Part shown: positions 25,934-35,990 of the stretch, piece after piece
Numbering within the stretch: the stretch's first letter is position 1
How the letters are laid out: each line of letters starts with the position of its first letter
From: an uncultured Bacteroidota bacterium
Lineage (GTDB): Bacteria > Bacteroidota > Bacteroidia > Chitinophagales > Chitinophagaceae
Direction: 5' to 3'
Length of the DNA: 64,000 nt
Assembly: GCA_937928385.1 (NCBI GenBank)
Contig: CALEZD010000121.1
Location: 1-64,000, forward strand
Position numbers and translations under genes: made by a program
Notes under the pieces: model-generated
The model's input: only the letters and a program-made list of their open reading frames with translations
What the model was told of the DNA's origin: nothing
Database searches by the model: none

Positions 25934-27592
25934 ATGTTACAGAAACTCAGTATCAGTAATTACGCCATCATAGACCAACTTGAGGTAAAGCCCGCCCCGG
26001 GGCTCAACATCGTAACCGGGGAAACCGGTGCCGGTAAGAGTATCATATTGGGGGCACTATCTCTGATACTGGGCGAGAGGGCGGACACATCGGTACTCAT
26101 TAACAAAAATGAGAAGTGCGTGGTGGAGGCTTCGTTTGATGTGAAAGATAATGCGGCGTTCAAAGCAGGGTTAGAGGAAGAAGATATAGACTACGAGGAT
26201 ACCTGTATTATACGGCGGGAAATAAATACAAGCGGCAAATCGAGGGCGTTCATCAACGATACACCCGTTCGCCTCGATGTGCTGAACAGGCTTACGTCAC
26301 TACTGGTAGACCTGCACCAGCAATTTGACCACCTGGCACTGGACGACAGCCATTTCCAGATGGATGTGCTGGATGCGGTGGCGGGTAATGGGGCAATGAG
26401 AAAAGAGTATTCAGTGTACTATGCTGAATATAAAAACATCTCTAAGCAACTACAGGCACTAAAAGACAGGAAGGGCGAATGGCAGAAAGAATCGGACTAC
26501 AAACAGTTTTTGCTGGACGAACTGAATGAAGCGGCCTTTGCAGCAGATGAAATAGAACAGGCTGATCAACAATTGAAACAACTGGCACATGCGGAACGTA
26601 TTATACAAGTGTTGCAGGAGTCGTCACAAAGCCTGGGCGAAGGGGAGCAGCCATTGGTGAACGAGATAAAACGCCTGACACAGCAACTGGAGAGCATAGC
26701 TGAACTGATGGCAGGAGTGAAAGAAGTAGCTGCGCGTATGAACTCGGTACATATAGAGCTGAAGGATATTGCAGGAGAGGTGGAAGCGCTGGCCGGTAAC
26801 GTGAGTATAGACGAAGAGCAGATGCAGCGTATGCAGGAGCGTATAGACCTGGGGTACAAACTGCTGAAAAAACACGGGGTGCAAACTACCAACGAACTGT
26901 TGGCGATACAGCAACAACTGCAAACAGACCTGCAGGCCAGCCTGGACATTGAAGAAGAAATTGCCGGGACGGAGAAGAAGAAAAAAGAATTATACACACA
27001 GCTATCGGGCACGGCGGGCAAATTATCAGCAGCACGTACCAAACAGGCAGTTGTTTTCTCCGCCGAAGTAAATAAACTGTTGAAACTGGTGGGTATGCCC
27101 AATGCCCTTTTTGCTGCAGAAGTGAAGAAAAAGGAACAACCCGGAGAGTTAGGTATGGATGATGTGCAGTTTTACCTGGACGCCAACAAAAGCGGTAAAC
27201 CACTGCCCGTGCATAAAGCAGCATCGGGTGGCGAGATGAGCCGTATTATGCTGTGCATCAAATCGCTGACGGCAAAAGCCATGCACTTACCTACACTTAT
27301 TTTCGACGAGGTGGATACAGGCGTATCCGGCGAGGCTGCCAAACAGGTGGGCATACTGTTGCGTAATTTGTCTGAATATCACCAGGTGATATGCATCACA
27401 CACCAGCCACAGGTGGCAGCCAGGGGTACACACCATATTTATGTGTACAAGCAGGCGGAAAAAGGGAAGGCCATTACTACCCGTGTAAGCATATTAAATA
27501 ATGAAGAGCGTGTACTAGCTATTGCCAAAATGATAGGTGGTGAAGAACCCGGCCAGGCTGCATTGCAAAACGCTCGCGAGCTGATGGCGTAA
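25934..27592 (+). CDS. recN: DNA repair protein RecN
   Basis: SMC-like ATPase of 552 residues for repair of DNA double-strand breaks. It begins MLQKLSISNYAIIDQLEV with Walker A GETGAGKS (about 28-35). A long antiparallel coiled coil follows (about 155-400), then the C-terminal half with the signature ASGGEMSRIMLC, Walker B LIFDEVDTGVSG and the switch ITHQPQVAA. Length fits the family. The frame is open 237 bases upstream through the start of the methyltransferase gene on the other strand; I chose the family-typical start at 25934. The stop is inside the shared terminator hairpin region. Confidence 0.96.
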   Translation: MLQKLSISNYAIIDQLEVKPAPGLNIVTGETGAGKSIILGALSLILGERADTSVLINKNEKCVVEASFDVKDNAAFKAGLEEEDIDYEDTCIIRREINTSGKSRAFINDTPVRLDVLNRLTSLLVDLHQQFDHLALDDSHFQMDVLDAVAGNGAMRKEYSVYYAEYKNISKQLQALKDRKGEWQKESDYKQFLLDELNEAAFAADEIEQADQQLKQLAHAERIIQVLQESSQSLGEGEQPLVNEIKRLTQQLESIAELMAGVKEVAARMNSVHIELKDIAGEVEALAGNVSIDEEQMQRMQERIDLGYKLLKKHGVQTTNELLAIQQQLQTDLQASLDIEEEIAGTEKKKKELYTQLSGTAGKLSAARTKQAVVFSAEVNKLLKLVGMPNALFAAEVKKKEQPGELGMDDVQFYLDANKSGKPLPVHKAASGGEMSRIMLCIKSLTAKAMHLPTLIFDEVDTGVSGEAAKQVGILLRNLSEYHQVICITHQPQVAARGTHHIYVYKQAEKGKAITTRVSILNNEERVLAIAKMIGGEEPGQAALQNARELMA

Positions 27593-27594
27593 AA

Positions 27595-27622
27595 AAAGAG
27601 CAGGTGATTAACCTGCCCTTCT
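27595..27622 (-). terminator. Terminator of BNR paralogue B, also near the recN stop
   Basis: The stem GCAGGT/ACCTGC with a 5-base loop (27601-27617) is preceded on the left by seven A residues, a U-run for the minus strand. On the plus strand the following tract is only T-rich, so termination of recN is weaker. Confidence 0.72.
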
Positions 27623-27643
27623 TTCTACAATAAAAAGTATCAT

Positions 27644-30253
27644 TTAGAACACCACCATTTTACTCTTGGCAAATACGGTATTGTCTTTTATTAGTTCTAC
27701 TATATATGTACCCCGTGGCAGGTCTGCTTTTATTGATGCATTACCACTGTTGCTGATGTTGATATTGTTGTTCCATACAGTAGCACCGGACAAATTAAGG
27801 ATGCGTACATTGGCCTGTTTGCCCTTCAGCATCGCATGCCGAGTGCTTATTTCAAACGCACCATAGTTGGGGTTGGGGGCTATCGTAATCACATCGGTAG
27901 CTAATGGAATGGTATTGGCAACCCCTACTGTAGATTTGTGCGTGGGGGAACTCCACATACCACGTCCATAAGTGGCAGCCCATATAGTATTCGTTGTGTT
28001 GTTGATGCCCAGGTCGAAGACTTCTACATTGGGCAGCGTTCCGTTGTTGAAGTAATTCCATCCTGTGCTGTCGTACTCGCGGTAATATACTCCCAGGTCG
28101 GTACCTATGTAGAATACTTTATTAATCGCATCGTAGGCGATGCAATTAACAGGCACCTCAGGCAAATTCACATTGAACTTACTCCATGTTTTGGTTTTTA
28201 CATCTATTATAGCCACTTTGTCGCCTGTATAATTACGATAGGTTACCCAAAGAGAATCTTTGTGATAAGGGTCAACCATAATGTCTGATATATTGCTTTG
28301 TTGCGCAGACAGGCTGGTAAGGTCAGTCCAGTTGTTGCCAAAATTGGCTGTATAACGCAACGCGCTGTTAGTGTTCGCGGTAGTTAATGTGTAAATATAT
28401 TCGTCATCGAGCGTAGTAACAGCTATCCTCGTCATGTTGCTGATAAAATCAGGAGAAATGGCAGTCCAGTTATCACCCTGGTCTATGGAATAATACAATT
28501 TGTTATACCCCGCCAACAGGATGTTGGTGGCTGTAGGGTGAATCAGAAATGGGGTTATCCACGCACCTTCCGGGTCGCCAGGTATGCTGTTCTGAATATC
28601 AGTAAAGTTTTGGCCACCATTGGTAGAGCGGCGTAGTTCTCCGTATTGTTGCGATGTATACAATGTATTACTGTCAGTAGGGTCGATATGGCAATCCATG
28701 CCATCGGCGCCGGTCATTTGTTTAGATGTTCCACCTGTTAGCATTTTGGTGCCATTGTCCTGCGAGCCGCCTAATACATAAGCCGCATTGTCTGCTACGG
28801 CATTCCTGTAAAACTGGGTGATACCCAGTCCCTCGCTGAGGTTTTGCCAGATAGCATTTGAACTCATAGGAGCTAAGGTCTTGTATAGGCCTCCATCATT
28901 ACATTCGTAAAGAATAGCCGGCTGCAGGGGATGGAATTTGTGGAAGTGTTTGTCTGCATGTACAATGGTTACACCTGTTACCGTATTGTTCCATTGGTTG
29001 GCTACGGTCCAGTTTCTGCCACCATCGATAGAGAACCATGTGTTGACACCGCCCACAATGACATGGTTCTCGTTTGCCGGGCTTATTTGTATGGTCAGGT
29101 CGTACCACCCTTGTCCACCGCATTTGTTGCCCCTCGATGAACTTGCAAGGATATTGCTGTCGCAGTTCTGGTCGTCAAATATTTTGGTAAATGTTTTGCC
29201 TGTATCTGTTGAATTATAAATGCCTTCTAATCCATAAGCGGTATTGGCAACCACGAGTTTTACTATTGCCGGGTTGGCCTTGGTTACAGCCATCTCTATC
29301 CTGCGGGTGCCAGGAAAGGTTCCTGTAATTTGCCATGAAAAGCCGCCATCAGCAGAGCGGTACACCTGGCTGGTGCCGGAGGCGATTGATCCTGAAGCAT
29401 ACATAACAGCCGTGTCAGCAGGATGTTGTATAATCTGCTGAAAAAAAGCTGTGTAGCGCAATTGCCATGTTGCACCCGCATCATAAGACTTATATATTCC
29501 TGCACTGGTAGCCAGTGTAAGCGAGTTGGTGTCAACGGGGTTAACAAGCAGCCCGTTAGTTTTTTTCAATTCTGTAAAACCATATTGAAAACCTGTGGTA
29601 TCCCATGTGGCACCACCATCTGTACTTTTGAAAACCCCCATGCTGTATGTGTCGCTTGCATCGCGGTCACCTGTGCATATATATATAGTATTAGGGTTTT
29701 GCGGGTTGTAGTCAATGTCTGATACGCCAAGCACCGGCAGGAAGTCATTCAACGCAACCCAGTTTTCACCATCATCGGTAGTGCGCCATATACCACCGCC
29801 CGGGCTGCCTATCATATAGGTATTGGTATCTTTCGGGTGAAATTCAATAACATTAATACGCCCCAGTCCGTAGTTGCCGGCCAGGGGATTTTCCGGTCCG
29901 TGAAAAGTCCAGTGTACATCTACAGATGTGCCTTTGGCGGCAGCCCTGTTTTTCTTTAGCGCCTCACGTACTTTTACGGCTTCCTCCCATTGCTTGCGCG
30001 GCGATACAAGGTAGCCTTCCTCATCTGTGCGCCCCTCCCAATAATATAACCAGCGGCTGAAATGGTAATCTTTTTTCTCAAAATGTATTTCGTGGTCTGA
30101 AATAGCCTCAGCCTCAGGTACTTTGCTACTCCTGTATGCATCTACTATCTCCTGTAGCTTAACACGTTTGCCCTCATGTTTGTCCAGCCATGGCTGCGCT
30201 TGAGTACTGATGCTTGTAAATACAAATGCTGTAAGAATGTAAAACTTATTCAT
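27644..30253 (-). CDS. T9SS-exported BNR/VPS10-like beta-propeller protein (paralogue B)
   Basis: Predicted secreted protein of 869 residues with a signal peptide ending STQAQ. The N-terminal charged domain (HFSRWLYYWEGR, EEGYLVSP) is followed by Asp-box repeats (GIWRTTDDGENWV, VFKSTDGGATWD, IYKSYDAGATWQ and more) and a T9SS sorting domain beginning IAPNPNYGAF. It matches 16787-19450 along its length, for example SDID..P...NTIY.CTGDRD and GGSQDNG. The two genes lie 8 kb apart on opposite strands. Ligand or substrate unknown; no sialidase motif was seen. Confidence 0.88.
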   Translation of the reverse strand: MNKFYILTAFVFTSISTQAQPWLDKHEGKRVKLQEIVDAYRSSKVPEAEAISDHEIHFEKKDYHFSRWLYYWEGRTDEEGYLVSPRKQWEEAVKVREALKKNRAAAKGTSVDVHWTFHGPENPLAGNYGLGRINVIEFHPKDTNTYMIGSPGGGIWRTTDDGENWVALNDFLPVLGVSDIDYNPQNPNTIYICTGDRDASDTYSMGVFKSTDGGATWDTTGFQYGFTELKKTNGLLVNPVDTNSLTLATSAGIYKSYDAGATWQLRYTAFFQQIIQHPADTAVMYASGSIASGTSQVYRSADGGFSWQITGTFPGTRRIEMAVTKANPAIVKLVVANTAYGLEGIYNSTDTGKTFTKIFDDQNCDSNILASSSRGNKCGGQGWYDLTIQISPANENHVIVGGVNTWFSIDGGRNWTVANQWNNTVTGVTIVHADKHFHKFHPLQPAILYECNDGGLYKTLAPMSSNAIWQNLSEGLGITQFYRNAVADNAAYVLGGSQDNGTKMLTGGTSKQMTGADGMDCHIDPTDSNTLYTSQQYGELRRSTNGGQNFTDIQNSIPGDPEGAWITPFLIHPTATNILLAGYNKLYYSIDQGDNWTAISPDFISNMTRIAVTTLDDEYIYTLTTANTNSALRYTANFGNNWTDLTSLSAQQSNISDIMVDPYHKDSLWVTYRNYTGDKVAIIDVKTKTWSKFNVNLPEVPVNCIAYDAINKVFYIGTDLGVYYREYDSTGWNYFNNGTLPNVEVFDLGINNTTNTIWAATYGRGMWSSPTHKSTVGVANTIPLATDVITIAPNPNYGAFEISTRHAMLKGKQANVRILNLSGATVWNNNINISNSGNASIKADLPRGTYIVELIKDNTVFAKSKMVVF

Positions 30254-30264
30254 ATCGTTTATTG

Positions 30265-30810
30265 TCAGGGCATAGCTATGGTGGGTAGCTTAGTGATTTT
30301 TTCTACCGGCAAAGCCTGCCATTTTCCGTTCGCTTCTTTATAATAAATAATGTTGTTTTTGTCTTTGGGTATTTCATTGGGTATAGGGTGTTTGCCAATC
30401 GAGATAGGGTAGAGCTCTAGCGTATCGCCTGTTTTATACGTAATATTACCCTTGTCGTTATTTTCATAATTCAGGTCTTGCGGCATACCGTTATCATTGA
30501 CGGCTAATGTTTTGAAATTTTTCACTTTAGTGATATTACATGCCTGCCAGCTTTGTTCACCCCTCCAGTAAAAGGCAGATGGTTCATTTGCACTTTTCCA
30601 AACGATTACAAACCGGTATTCTGTTGTAGGCTCGCTCTCAGGCCTTCCGGGCAAAGTTTTCTGGCTGGTTGCCTGCAACAGGATGGTTTTATCAGCCTGT
30701 TTCGTCACTGATTTTCTTTTCGAACTTTGCTTTTTGGTTTGTGCGCAGGCACTTAATGCTATAGCGGTAGCTACAGCCAGGAATAATACCGATATGTTGC
30801 GGCTCTTCAT
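30265..30810 (-). CDS. Uncharacterised lipoprotein
   Basis: Protein of 181 residues that I do not recognise. From the ATG at 30810 it has a clear lipoprotein signal (lipobox LSAC, Cys18) followed by a lysine/serine-rich stretch and a compact domain with many Trp and Lys. The frame is open 69 bases upstream, but that start would spoil the signal peptide. It ends 11 bases before the start of the BNR paralogue B gene on the same strand, so the two may be co-transcribed. Confidence 0.7.
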   Translation of the reverse strand: MKSRNISVLFLAVATAIALSACAQTKKQSSKRKSVTKQADKTILLQATSQKTLPGRPESEPTTEYRFVIVWKSANEPSAFYWRGEQSWQACNITKVKNFKTLAVNDNGMPQDLNYENNDKGNITYKTGDTLELYPISIGKHPIPNEIPKDKNNIIYYKEANGKWQALPVEKITKLPTIAMP

Positions 30811-30863
30811 ATACATAATCATTAGGGGAGATATTAAACAAATAATAGCTTGTAAATATACGA

Positions 30864-30890
30864 AAACTACCGGTAGCATACCGGTAGTTT
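30864..30890 (-). terminator. Terminator of the S46 peptidase gene
   Basis: An 11-bp perfect stem (30864-30874 with 30880-30890) has a 5-base loop; on the minus strand it ends in a short U-run. It lies 24 bases past the peptidase stop. Confidence 0.7.
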
Positions 30891-30914
30891 GTCATGAAAA
30901 CGTCTTATTAGGTT

Positions 30915-33083
30915 CTATTTGCCCTTCAGCCTCAGCTCGTCCAGCAGCCAGCCTGCTTCACCGTATTTTTCAACTATAAATAATACATAGCGAATATCCA
31001 CGCTTATGTTTCGGCACAGGTTGGGGTCGAAGTACAGATCGCTCATAGTTCCCTCCCATATCCTGTCGAAGTTTAACCCGATTAATTCTCCCCTGGCATT
31101 TAGTACAGGGCTGCCTGAGTTTCCACCCGTGGTATGGTTGGATGCGATGAACGCTATTGGCACGGTGCCATTAACTGCCCAACGGCCAAAGTCTTTTTCC
31201 TTATGTATCTGCCTCAGTTTTTCAGGTATATCAAATTCTTCAACTGCGGGGTTGTGTTTGGCAATAGCTTCGTCCAGGTTGGTTTGGTACGAATAGCCTG
31301 CAGGGCCGTCCGGGTCAATGCCCTTTACATTCCCATAAGTCAGTCTTTGGGTCAGGTTGGCATCGGGGAAGAATTTAGTTTGTTTGTCCAATGTCATCTG
31401 CGCCTTCATATATAGCCTGTTCAGGTACTTCATCTGGTCATAATACACAGACAGTACAGGGTCAACGCGTTCAGCTTTCAATTGGCTGATAGCATTATAT
31501 AGTATCCAGGCAGGGTCAGTTACTATGTTCAGGCTGTCGGCCGATGCTGTGGATGCGGTTAATTTATCCAGTTTTTCCTTGTCAGTCACAGCGGATGAGA
31601 AAACGTAGTTTGCCCATTTCCCGTAGTCAGCGCCCTGCCTGTTATATTGTGCTTTGTACAATGCCGGCACGTATTCAGGGCATTTTTCAAAAAACAGCGG
31701 CATCATGGCCACAAACACATCTTTATCAGTAGCAGCATCATAATTTTTGTAAAAGCCACCCCATTGTTTGCCCAATTTTGTAAGACTGTCGGAAAGCATA
31801 CTGCCGGTAAGGCCGCTGCGGAAAACCGATAGCATCTTATTTAACTCTCCGCCTTGTTTCACCAGTTCTACGGCCATTACGGCCTCTCTTATGTATTCTT
31901 CTGCTTTTATAGCGTTGTCGGAAGCCAGCGATATAGCGCCGATTCTTGACAAAAGGTTGTCGGCATAAGGCAGGCTTTCGTCCATGCTTGCCCATCCCTG
32001 GAACTGGAACTCATATCCCGCTTTTTTCTCCGGAACATTGTTCAATCGCAGCCCGCGCACCTCTCCCTGCCACTTTTTCCAGCCGTTGGCTATTCTTTTG
32101 TGCTTGGAAGTGTATTTCAGAAATACATCCCTGAATGCGTCCATATTTTTGGCCCATGTGTCCAGCAGTATGGTGCGTGCTTCAATGCGTATGGGGTCGA
32201 TAATAGTATATACCTGGTTGAGCTGGTAAGAGGAAATGTACTGCTGTGTAGTGCCCGGGAAGCCATATACCATAGTAAAGTCGCCCTCGTTGTAGCCGCC
32301 TATATTAATGGACAGGAACCTGTCTGTTGTATAGGGTTTATTGTCTTTGCTGTAGGGGGCGGGTTTGTTATTGGGACCGGCATATATCCTGAAAATACTA
32401 AAGTCGCCGGTATGGCGTGGCCACATCCAGTTATCTGTATCGCCACCAAAAGACCCTATTCCGTTGGGCGGAAAGCCCACCAGCCTGATATCAGTATATT
32501 TCTCCATGAGTATGGCCCAGTATTCATTCCCGTTATAGTAGGGTTTAATCATTACCTCATACCCCGTGGTGTATTTATAGCCTTTAGACAGGTTTTTGAT
32601 ACGTATGGCAATGATGCTGTCGCGTGCTTTTTCCGCAAGTGTGTCTTCCAGCCCGGTCAGTATCCTGTCCGACACGTTTTCGATACGGCGGATAAATGTA
32701 ACCGATAAGCCAGGGCAGGGCAGTTCTTCTTCATGGTTTTTAGCCCAGAAACCATTGGCGAAGTAATCCTTCTCCTTGCTGCTGAGGCCCTGTACCGTGC
32801 CATAGCCGCAATGATGGTTGGTCAGCAACAGACCTTTGGGCGAAATTACTTCGGCTGTACAGCCGCTGCCAAACAATACTACGGCATTGTTCAGCCCCGT
32901 TCCATCGGCATTGTACAACATGTCTACCGGGATGCTTAATCCGGCTGCGGCTATCTCCGCTTCCTGGTTTTTCAGCAGCGGGGGCATCCACATCCCCTTG
33001 CGGGCGGTAGCAGATGTGCTGATACTAACTAATATGATAATAATTAATGTCTTACGAAATAAGAGTAATTTTGATTTTTTCAT
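30915..33083 (-). CDS. S46-family dipeptidyl-peptidase, DPP11-like
   Basis: Periplasmic serine exopeptidase of 722 residues that removes dipeptides from peptide N-termini. It has a signal peptide (1-27), the catalytic histidine in TNHHCGYG (His91), and the nucleophile Ser656 in GGNSGSP. Arg674, exactly 18 residues after the serine, is in the FDRIWEG segment. In Porphyromonas gingivalis, DPP11 has Arg673 18 residues after Ser655 and prefers Asp/Glu at P1, whereas DPP7 has Gly there. On that basis this enzyme is predicted to cleave after acidic residues. Length fits the family. It is divergent from the 33200 gene. Confidence 0.93.
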   Translation of the reverse strand: MKKSKLLLFRKTLIIIILVSISTSATARKGMWMPPLLKNQEAEIAAAGLSIPVDMLYNADGTGLNNAVVLFGSGCTAEVISPKGLLLTNHHCGYGTVQGLSSKEKDYFANGFWAKNHEEELPCPGLSVTFIRRIENVSDRILTGLEDTLAEKARDSIIAIRIKNLSKGYKYTTGYEVMIKPYYNGNEYWAILMEKYTDIRLVGFPPNGIGSFGGDTDNWMWPRHTGDFSIFRIYAGPNNKPAPYSKDNKPYTTDRFLSINIGGYNEGDFTMVYGFPGTTQQYISSYQLNQVYTIIDPIRIEARTILLDTWAKNMDAFRDVFLKYTSKHKRIANGWKKWQGEVRGLRLNNVPEKKAGYEFQFQGWASMDESLPYADNLLSRIGAISLASDNAIKAEEYIREAVMAVELVKQGGELNKMLSVFRSGLTGSMLSDSLTKLGKQWGGFYKNYDAATDKDVFVAMMPLFFEKCPEYVPALYKAQYNRQGADYGKWANYVFSSAVTDKEKLDKLTASTASADSLNIVTDPAWILYNAISQLKAERVDPVLSVYYDQMKYLNRLYMKAQMTLDKQTKFFPDANLTQRLTYGNVKGIDPDGPAGYSYQTNLDEAIAKHNPAVEEFDIPEKLRQIHKEKDFGRWAVNGTVPIAFIASNHTTGGNSGSPVLNARGELIGLNFDRIWEGTMSDLYFDPNLCRNISVDIRYVLFIVEKYGEAGWLLDELRLKGK

Positions 33084-33199
33084 AGAAGCAATAAAAGAGG
33101 AAATTAATTTTGAAAGAAATAAATATACGGTTTTGCTATAAAATTTTTGGGCAAATTAGTTATATTAGCCCATTAGAAAGTGAAACTCTTTTCAGTATT

Positions 33200-35233
33200 A
33201 TGAGAAAAAGCCTGTTATCGGTAGTTTTTTTGATGGGTTCATTTATGAATTCTGTCAACGCCCAGGAGGATTTGTTTAAAGCGCCAGATACGGTTTGCGT
33301 AAAGCAATCTATACAACTGGTGAGCAATTTTCCTGACAAGCAGTCACATTATTGGGGATTTTGTTCGGGTTATGTCTACAACAGACCTACGGGTTTGAAG
33401 ATAGACGGCCTGGGCCTGGACGGGCCTGCCGGCGTAGAGATTGCAAAAAATGATGACGGCAATTATTATGGCTTCGTTATTGACCCCAGCAATAAGACTT
33501 TCAAACGTTTAAATTTTGGCACCAGCCTGGCTAATACCCCTGTGGTGACGGACTTTGGTGATATGGACGGAATTTTGCCTGACGAAATCAGCTCCATGTA
33601 CATGGTACGCGACCCTGAAGACCAGCGTTGGTATATATTCATTACAGCCGGCTCCAGCCAGGCCTCTTCATTATTAGGCCGTATCGACTTTGGTACATCC
33701 CTGGCCAATACGCCCAACATCGTAACATTTGGCAACCTGGACAATAAGCTGAATATACCAAGAGGTGTTTTTGTAGCTAAAGAAGGCGGTAAGTGGTATG
33801 GGTTCTTCGTGAACTATGGCCTGAACCAACTGATGCGTTTTGACATGGATTCAAATATATCCCTTACGCCTACCATCACTGATATTGTACCTGCCAATGG
33901 TGTTTTATCCGGCCCTACTGATATAGGCGCTATAATGGATAATGGCCAATGGTATTTCTTTATTACAAACGAGGTTGGCAGCAGCATAGCACGCGTAGAT
34001 ATGGGTGCCACACTCACCAATACAGCGCCAAACGATGCGATTATAAGCAATGCATTAGTTGACCTGGAGGCACCCTCCAGCATTATGTTGCTGAGAGACT
34101 GCGGCAGGATATACGCTTTCGTGACGTCGAAAGGCGGCCACGCCCTGATAAGGGTAGAAATGCAGACTGTAGAAGGCCCATATTCTTCTACGGACTTTGC
34201 CAACCTGGGTGCTTCAGGCCAGATATTAGCACCTACATCTATATCCAGGGTAGTACGCGACAGGGATAATGTATATGCTTATATTTCCAATGAAGCCAAC
34301 AGTTCGTTGACAAGAGTGTTGTTTGAACAATGTACTGCGGCCAATATCCAGTATTCTACAACCAACAGGCCGCCGGAATACAAGTATACTGATACAGGCT
34401 TATTTAATATATATTACGCCATTAATGAAGGACAGCCTGATATGCAGGTGCAATGCAAGCAGGTAAGGGTGTTGCCTACTCCGGCACTTATTATGACAGG
34501 TGATACTACTATATGCCAGGGTGATACGGCATACTTGAGGGTGATATCTATCAATGCAATATCTTATACATGGACGCCGATTTATAATATTTCATCTCCT
34601 GAAAAAAATGAAATAAAAGTGTGGCCTGAAATAACAACTAAGTACAATTTGCGCATGCCATTCCCTATTGGCACCTGTATAGTTGATACAGCCGTTGAGG
34701 TGACAGTTAAAAAACTGCAAGCTGATGCAGGGCCTGACAGGACAATTGCCGACGGTGGCACCACGCTTTTGGGAGGCCCATTGACATCCCAAAGGTTTGA
34801 CTATCTGAGAAAATGGACACCTGACCAGTATATAGATGATGTGTACGCATTTAATCCCAATGTAAGCCCGCCACATGATTTTACGTATTACCTGACTGTC
34901 ATTGACTCTTCAGGCACATGCTCTGCAACGGATACAGTTGTAGTACATGTACAATGCGATGATATGAACCTACCCAATGCATTTGTTCCTGAATCTAACG
35001 GGCCAAGGTCTAAGTTTGGCTTAATGAACAGGCAGATAGCAAAACTTGATAAGTTTAATATATACGACCGCTGGGGCAAGCTGGTATTTACTACCACAGA
35101 TATGACCAAAGAGTGGGACGGAACTATCAGCGGCGAGAAGGCTGCAGTAGGTGTATATATATACGAGGTTGATGCTTTCTGCCTCTCCGGGAAACGAATA
35201 TCAAAAACAGGTAATGTCATGTTGATACGATGA
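33200..35233 (+). CDS. T9SS type B (gliding motility-associated C-terminal) secreted protein
   Basis: Predicted surface protein of 677 residues. A signal peptide ends in SVNAQ. Several repeats of about 57 residues follow, with an LxFGTSLANTP pattern and WYxFxxN/T strands, which probably form a beta-propeller (about 50-400). Then come a PKD/Ig-like region (about 440-590) and the CHU_C-type C-terminal domain (NAFVPESNGP, YDRWGKLVF, EWDGT, GVYIYEVDAF). That domain marks type B T9SS substrates, which are often attached or released by a mechanism different from type A. The frame is open 90 bases upstream; the ATG at 33200 gives the normal signal peptide. Function unknown. Confidence 0.85.
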   Translation: MRKSLLSVVFLMGSFMNSVNAQEDLFKAPDTVCVKQSIQLVSNFPDKQSHYWGFCSGYVYNRPTGLKIDGLGLDGPAGVEIAKNDDGNYYGFVIDPSNKTFKRLNFGTSLANTPVVTDFGDMDGILPDEISSMYMVRDPEDQRWYIFITAGSSQASSLLGRIDFGTSLANTPNIVTFGNLDNKLNIPRGVFVAKEGGKWYGFFVNYGLNQLMRFDMDSNISLTPTITDIVPANGVLSGPTDIGAIMDNGQWYFFITNEVGSSIARVDMGATLTNTAPNDAIISNALVDLEAPSSIMLLRDCGRIYAFVTSKGGHALIRVEMQTVEGPYSSTDFANLGASGQILAPTSISRVVRDRDNVYAYISNEANSSLTRVLFEQCTAANIQYSTTNRPPEYKYTDTGLFNIYYAINEGQPDMQVQCKQVRVLPTPALIMTGDTTICQGDTAYLRVISINAISYTWTPIYNISSPEKNEIKVWPEITTKYNLRMPFPIGTCIVDTAVEVTVKKLQADAGPDRTIADGGTTLLGGPLTSQRFDYLRKWTPDQYIDDVYAFNPNVSPPHDFTYYLTVIDSSGTCSATDTVVVHVQCDDMNLPNAFVPESNGPRSKFGLMNRQIAKLDKFNIYDRWGKLVFTTTDMTKEWDGTISGEKAAVGVYIYEVDAFCLSGKRISKTGNVMLIR

Positions 35234-35256
35234 TGTTATCTTGAAAAATATAATAC

Positions 35257-35290
35257 AAGAAGGGAACCTCACAGGTTCCCTTCTTTGTTA
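35257..35290 (+). terminator. Terminator after the type B surface gene
   Basis: A 13-bp perfect stem (35257-35269 with 35273-35285) has a 3-base loop, then a T-rich tail. Confidence 0.82.
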
Positions 35291-35403
35291 ATTGAAATGG
35301 CTTATTTTTTCATAAGCAAACACTATCGCAATTCTTTTGTCTTATTGTACTGCATGTACGACCTTCGCGCAGAATTTTTTTAAAAAAAAATAGTACAAGA
35401 AAA

Positions 35404-35967
35404 ATGAGCAACAATTGTGTTACAGTAGGTAGTAAGTTTCCGCAGTTTAACAAAAAGGCAGTAGTGTCGCTGGAGAAAGGAAAAGAGTTCAGGAATATTG
35501 GCAACAGTGATATAGAGGGCAAATGGGCTGTGATGTTCTGGTGGCCTAAAGATTTTACATTTGTTTGCCCTACAGAAATAGCTGAGTTTAATAATAACTA
35601 TATCAACTTCGAAGACAGGGATACAATATTATTGGGTGCATCTACAGACAGTGAGTTTGTACACCTGGCATGGCGCAAAGACCATGACGACCTGCGCGAC
35701 CTGCAATTTCCTATGATAGCCGATACATCGAAGAGCCTGGCCGAAGACCTGGGCATATTAGAGCCTAATGAAAAAATAGCTTACAGGGCTACTTATATAA
35801 TAGACCCGCAGGGTATAGTGCGTTGGGTGAACATTAACGACCTGAGCGTAGGCCGCAATGTTGACGAGGTGCTGCGTGTGCTGGATGCACTGCAGACAGA
35901 TGAACTGTGTCCCTGCAATTGGAAAAAAGGTGAAGAAACACTTACGCAACAGTTGGAAACAGCATAG
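35404..35967 (+). CDS. ahpC: Peroxiredoxin of the AhpC type (mycobacterial-like three-cysteine form)
   Basis: Cytosolic thiol peroxidase of 187 residues that reduces hydrogen peroxide, organic peroxides or peroxynitrite. The peroxidatic cysteine is Cys55 in FTFVCPTE. Two C-terminal cysteines, Cys169 and Cys171 in LCPCNWKKG, match the Cys174/Cys176 pair of Mycobacterium tuberculosis AhpC. That enzyme is recharged by AhpD instead of AhpF, and the next gene here is an AhpD homologue, so the same pathway is likely. A loose promoter (TTTTG at 35335, GACCTTCG at 35360) lies upstream. No ahpF is seen nearby. Confidence 0.9.
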   Translation: MSNNCVTVGSKFPQFNKKAVVSLEKGKEFRNIGNSDIEGKWAVMFWWPKDFTFVCPTEIAEFNNNYINFEDRDTILLGASTDSEFVHLAWRKDHDDLRDLQFPMIADTSKSLAEDLGILEPNEKIAYRATYIIDPQGIVRWVNINDLSVGRNVDEVLRVLDALQTDELCPCNWKKGEETLTQQLETA

Positions 35968-35990
35968 TATCTGACAGGTAAATTAACAGG

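Noticed and set aside
32100..32708. 202-residue plus-strand open frame opposite the S46 peptidase
   Set aside because: The peptidase frame carries all catalytic motifs; this frame has no homology I can name.
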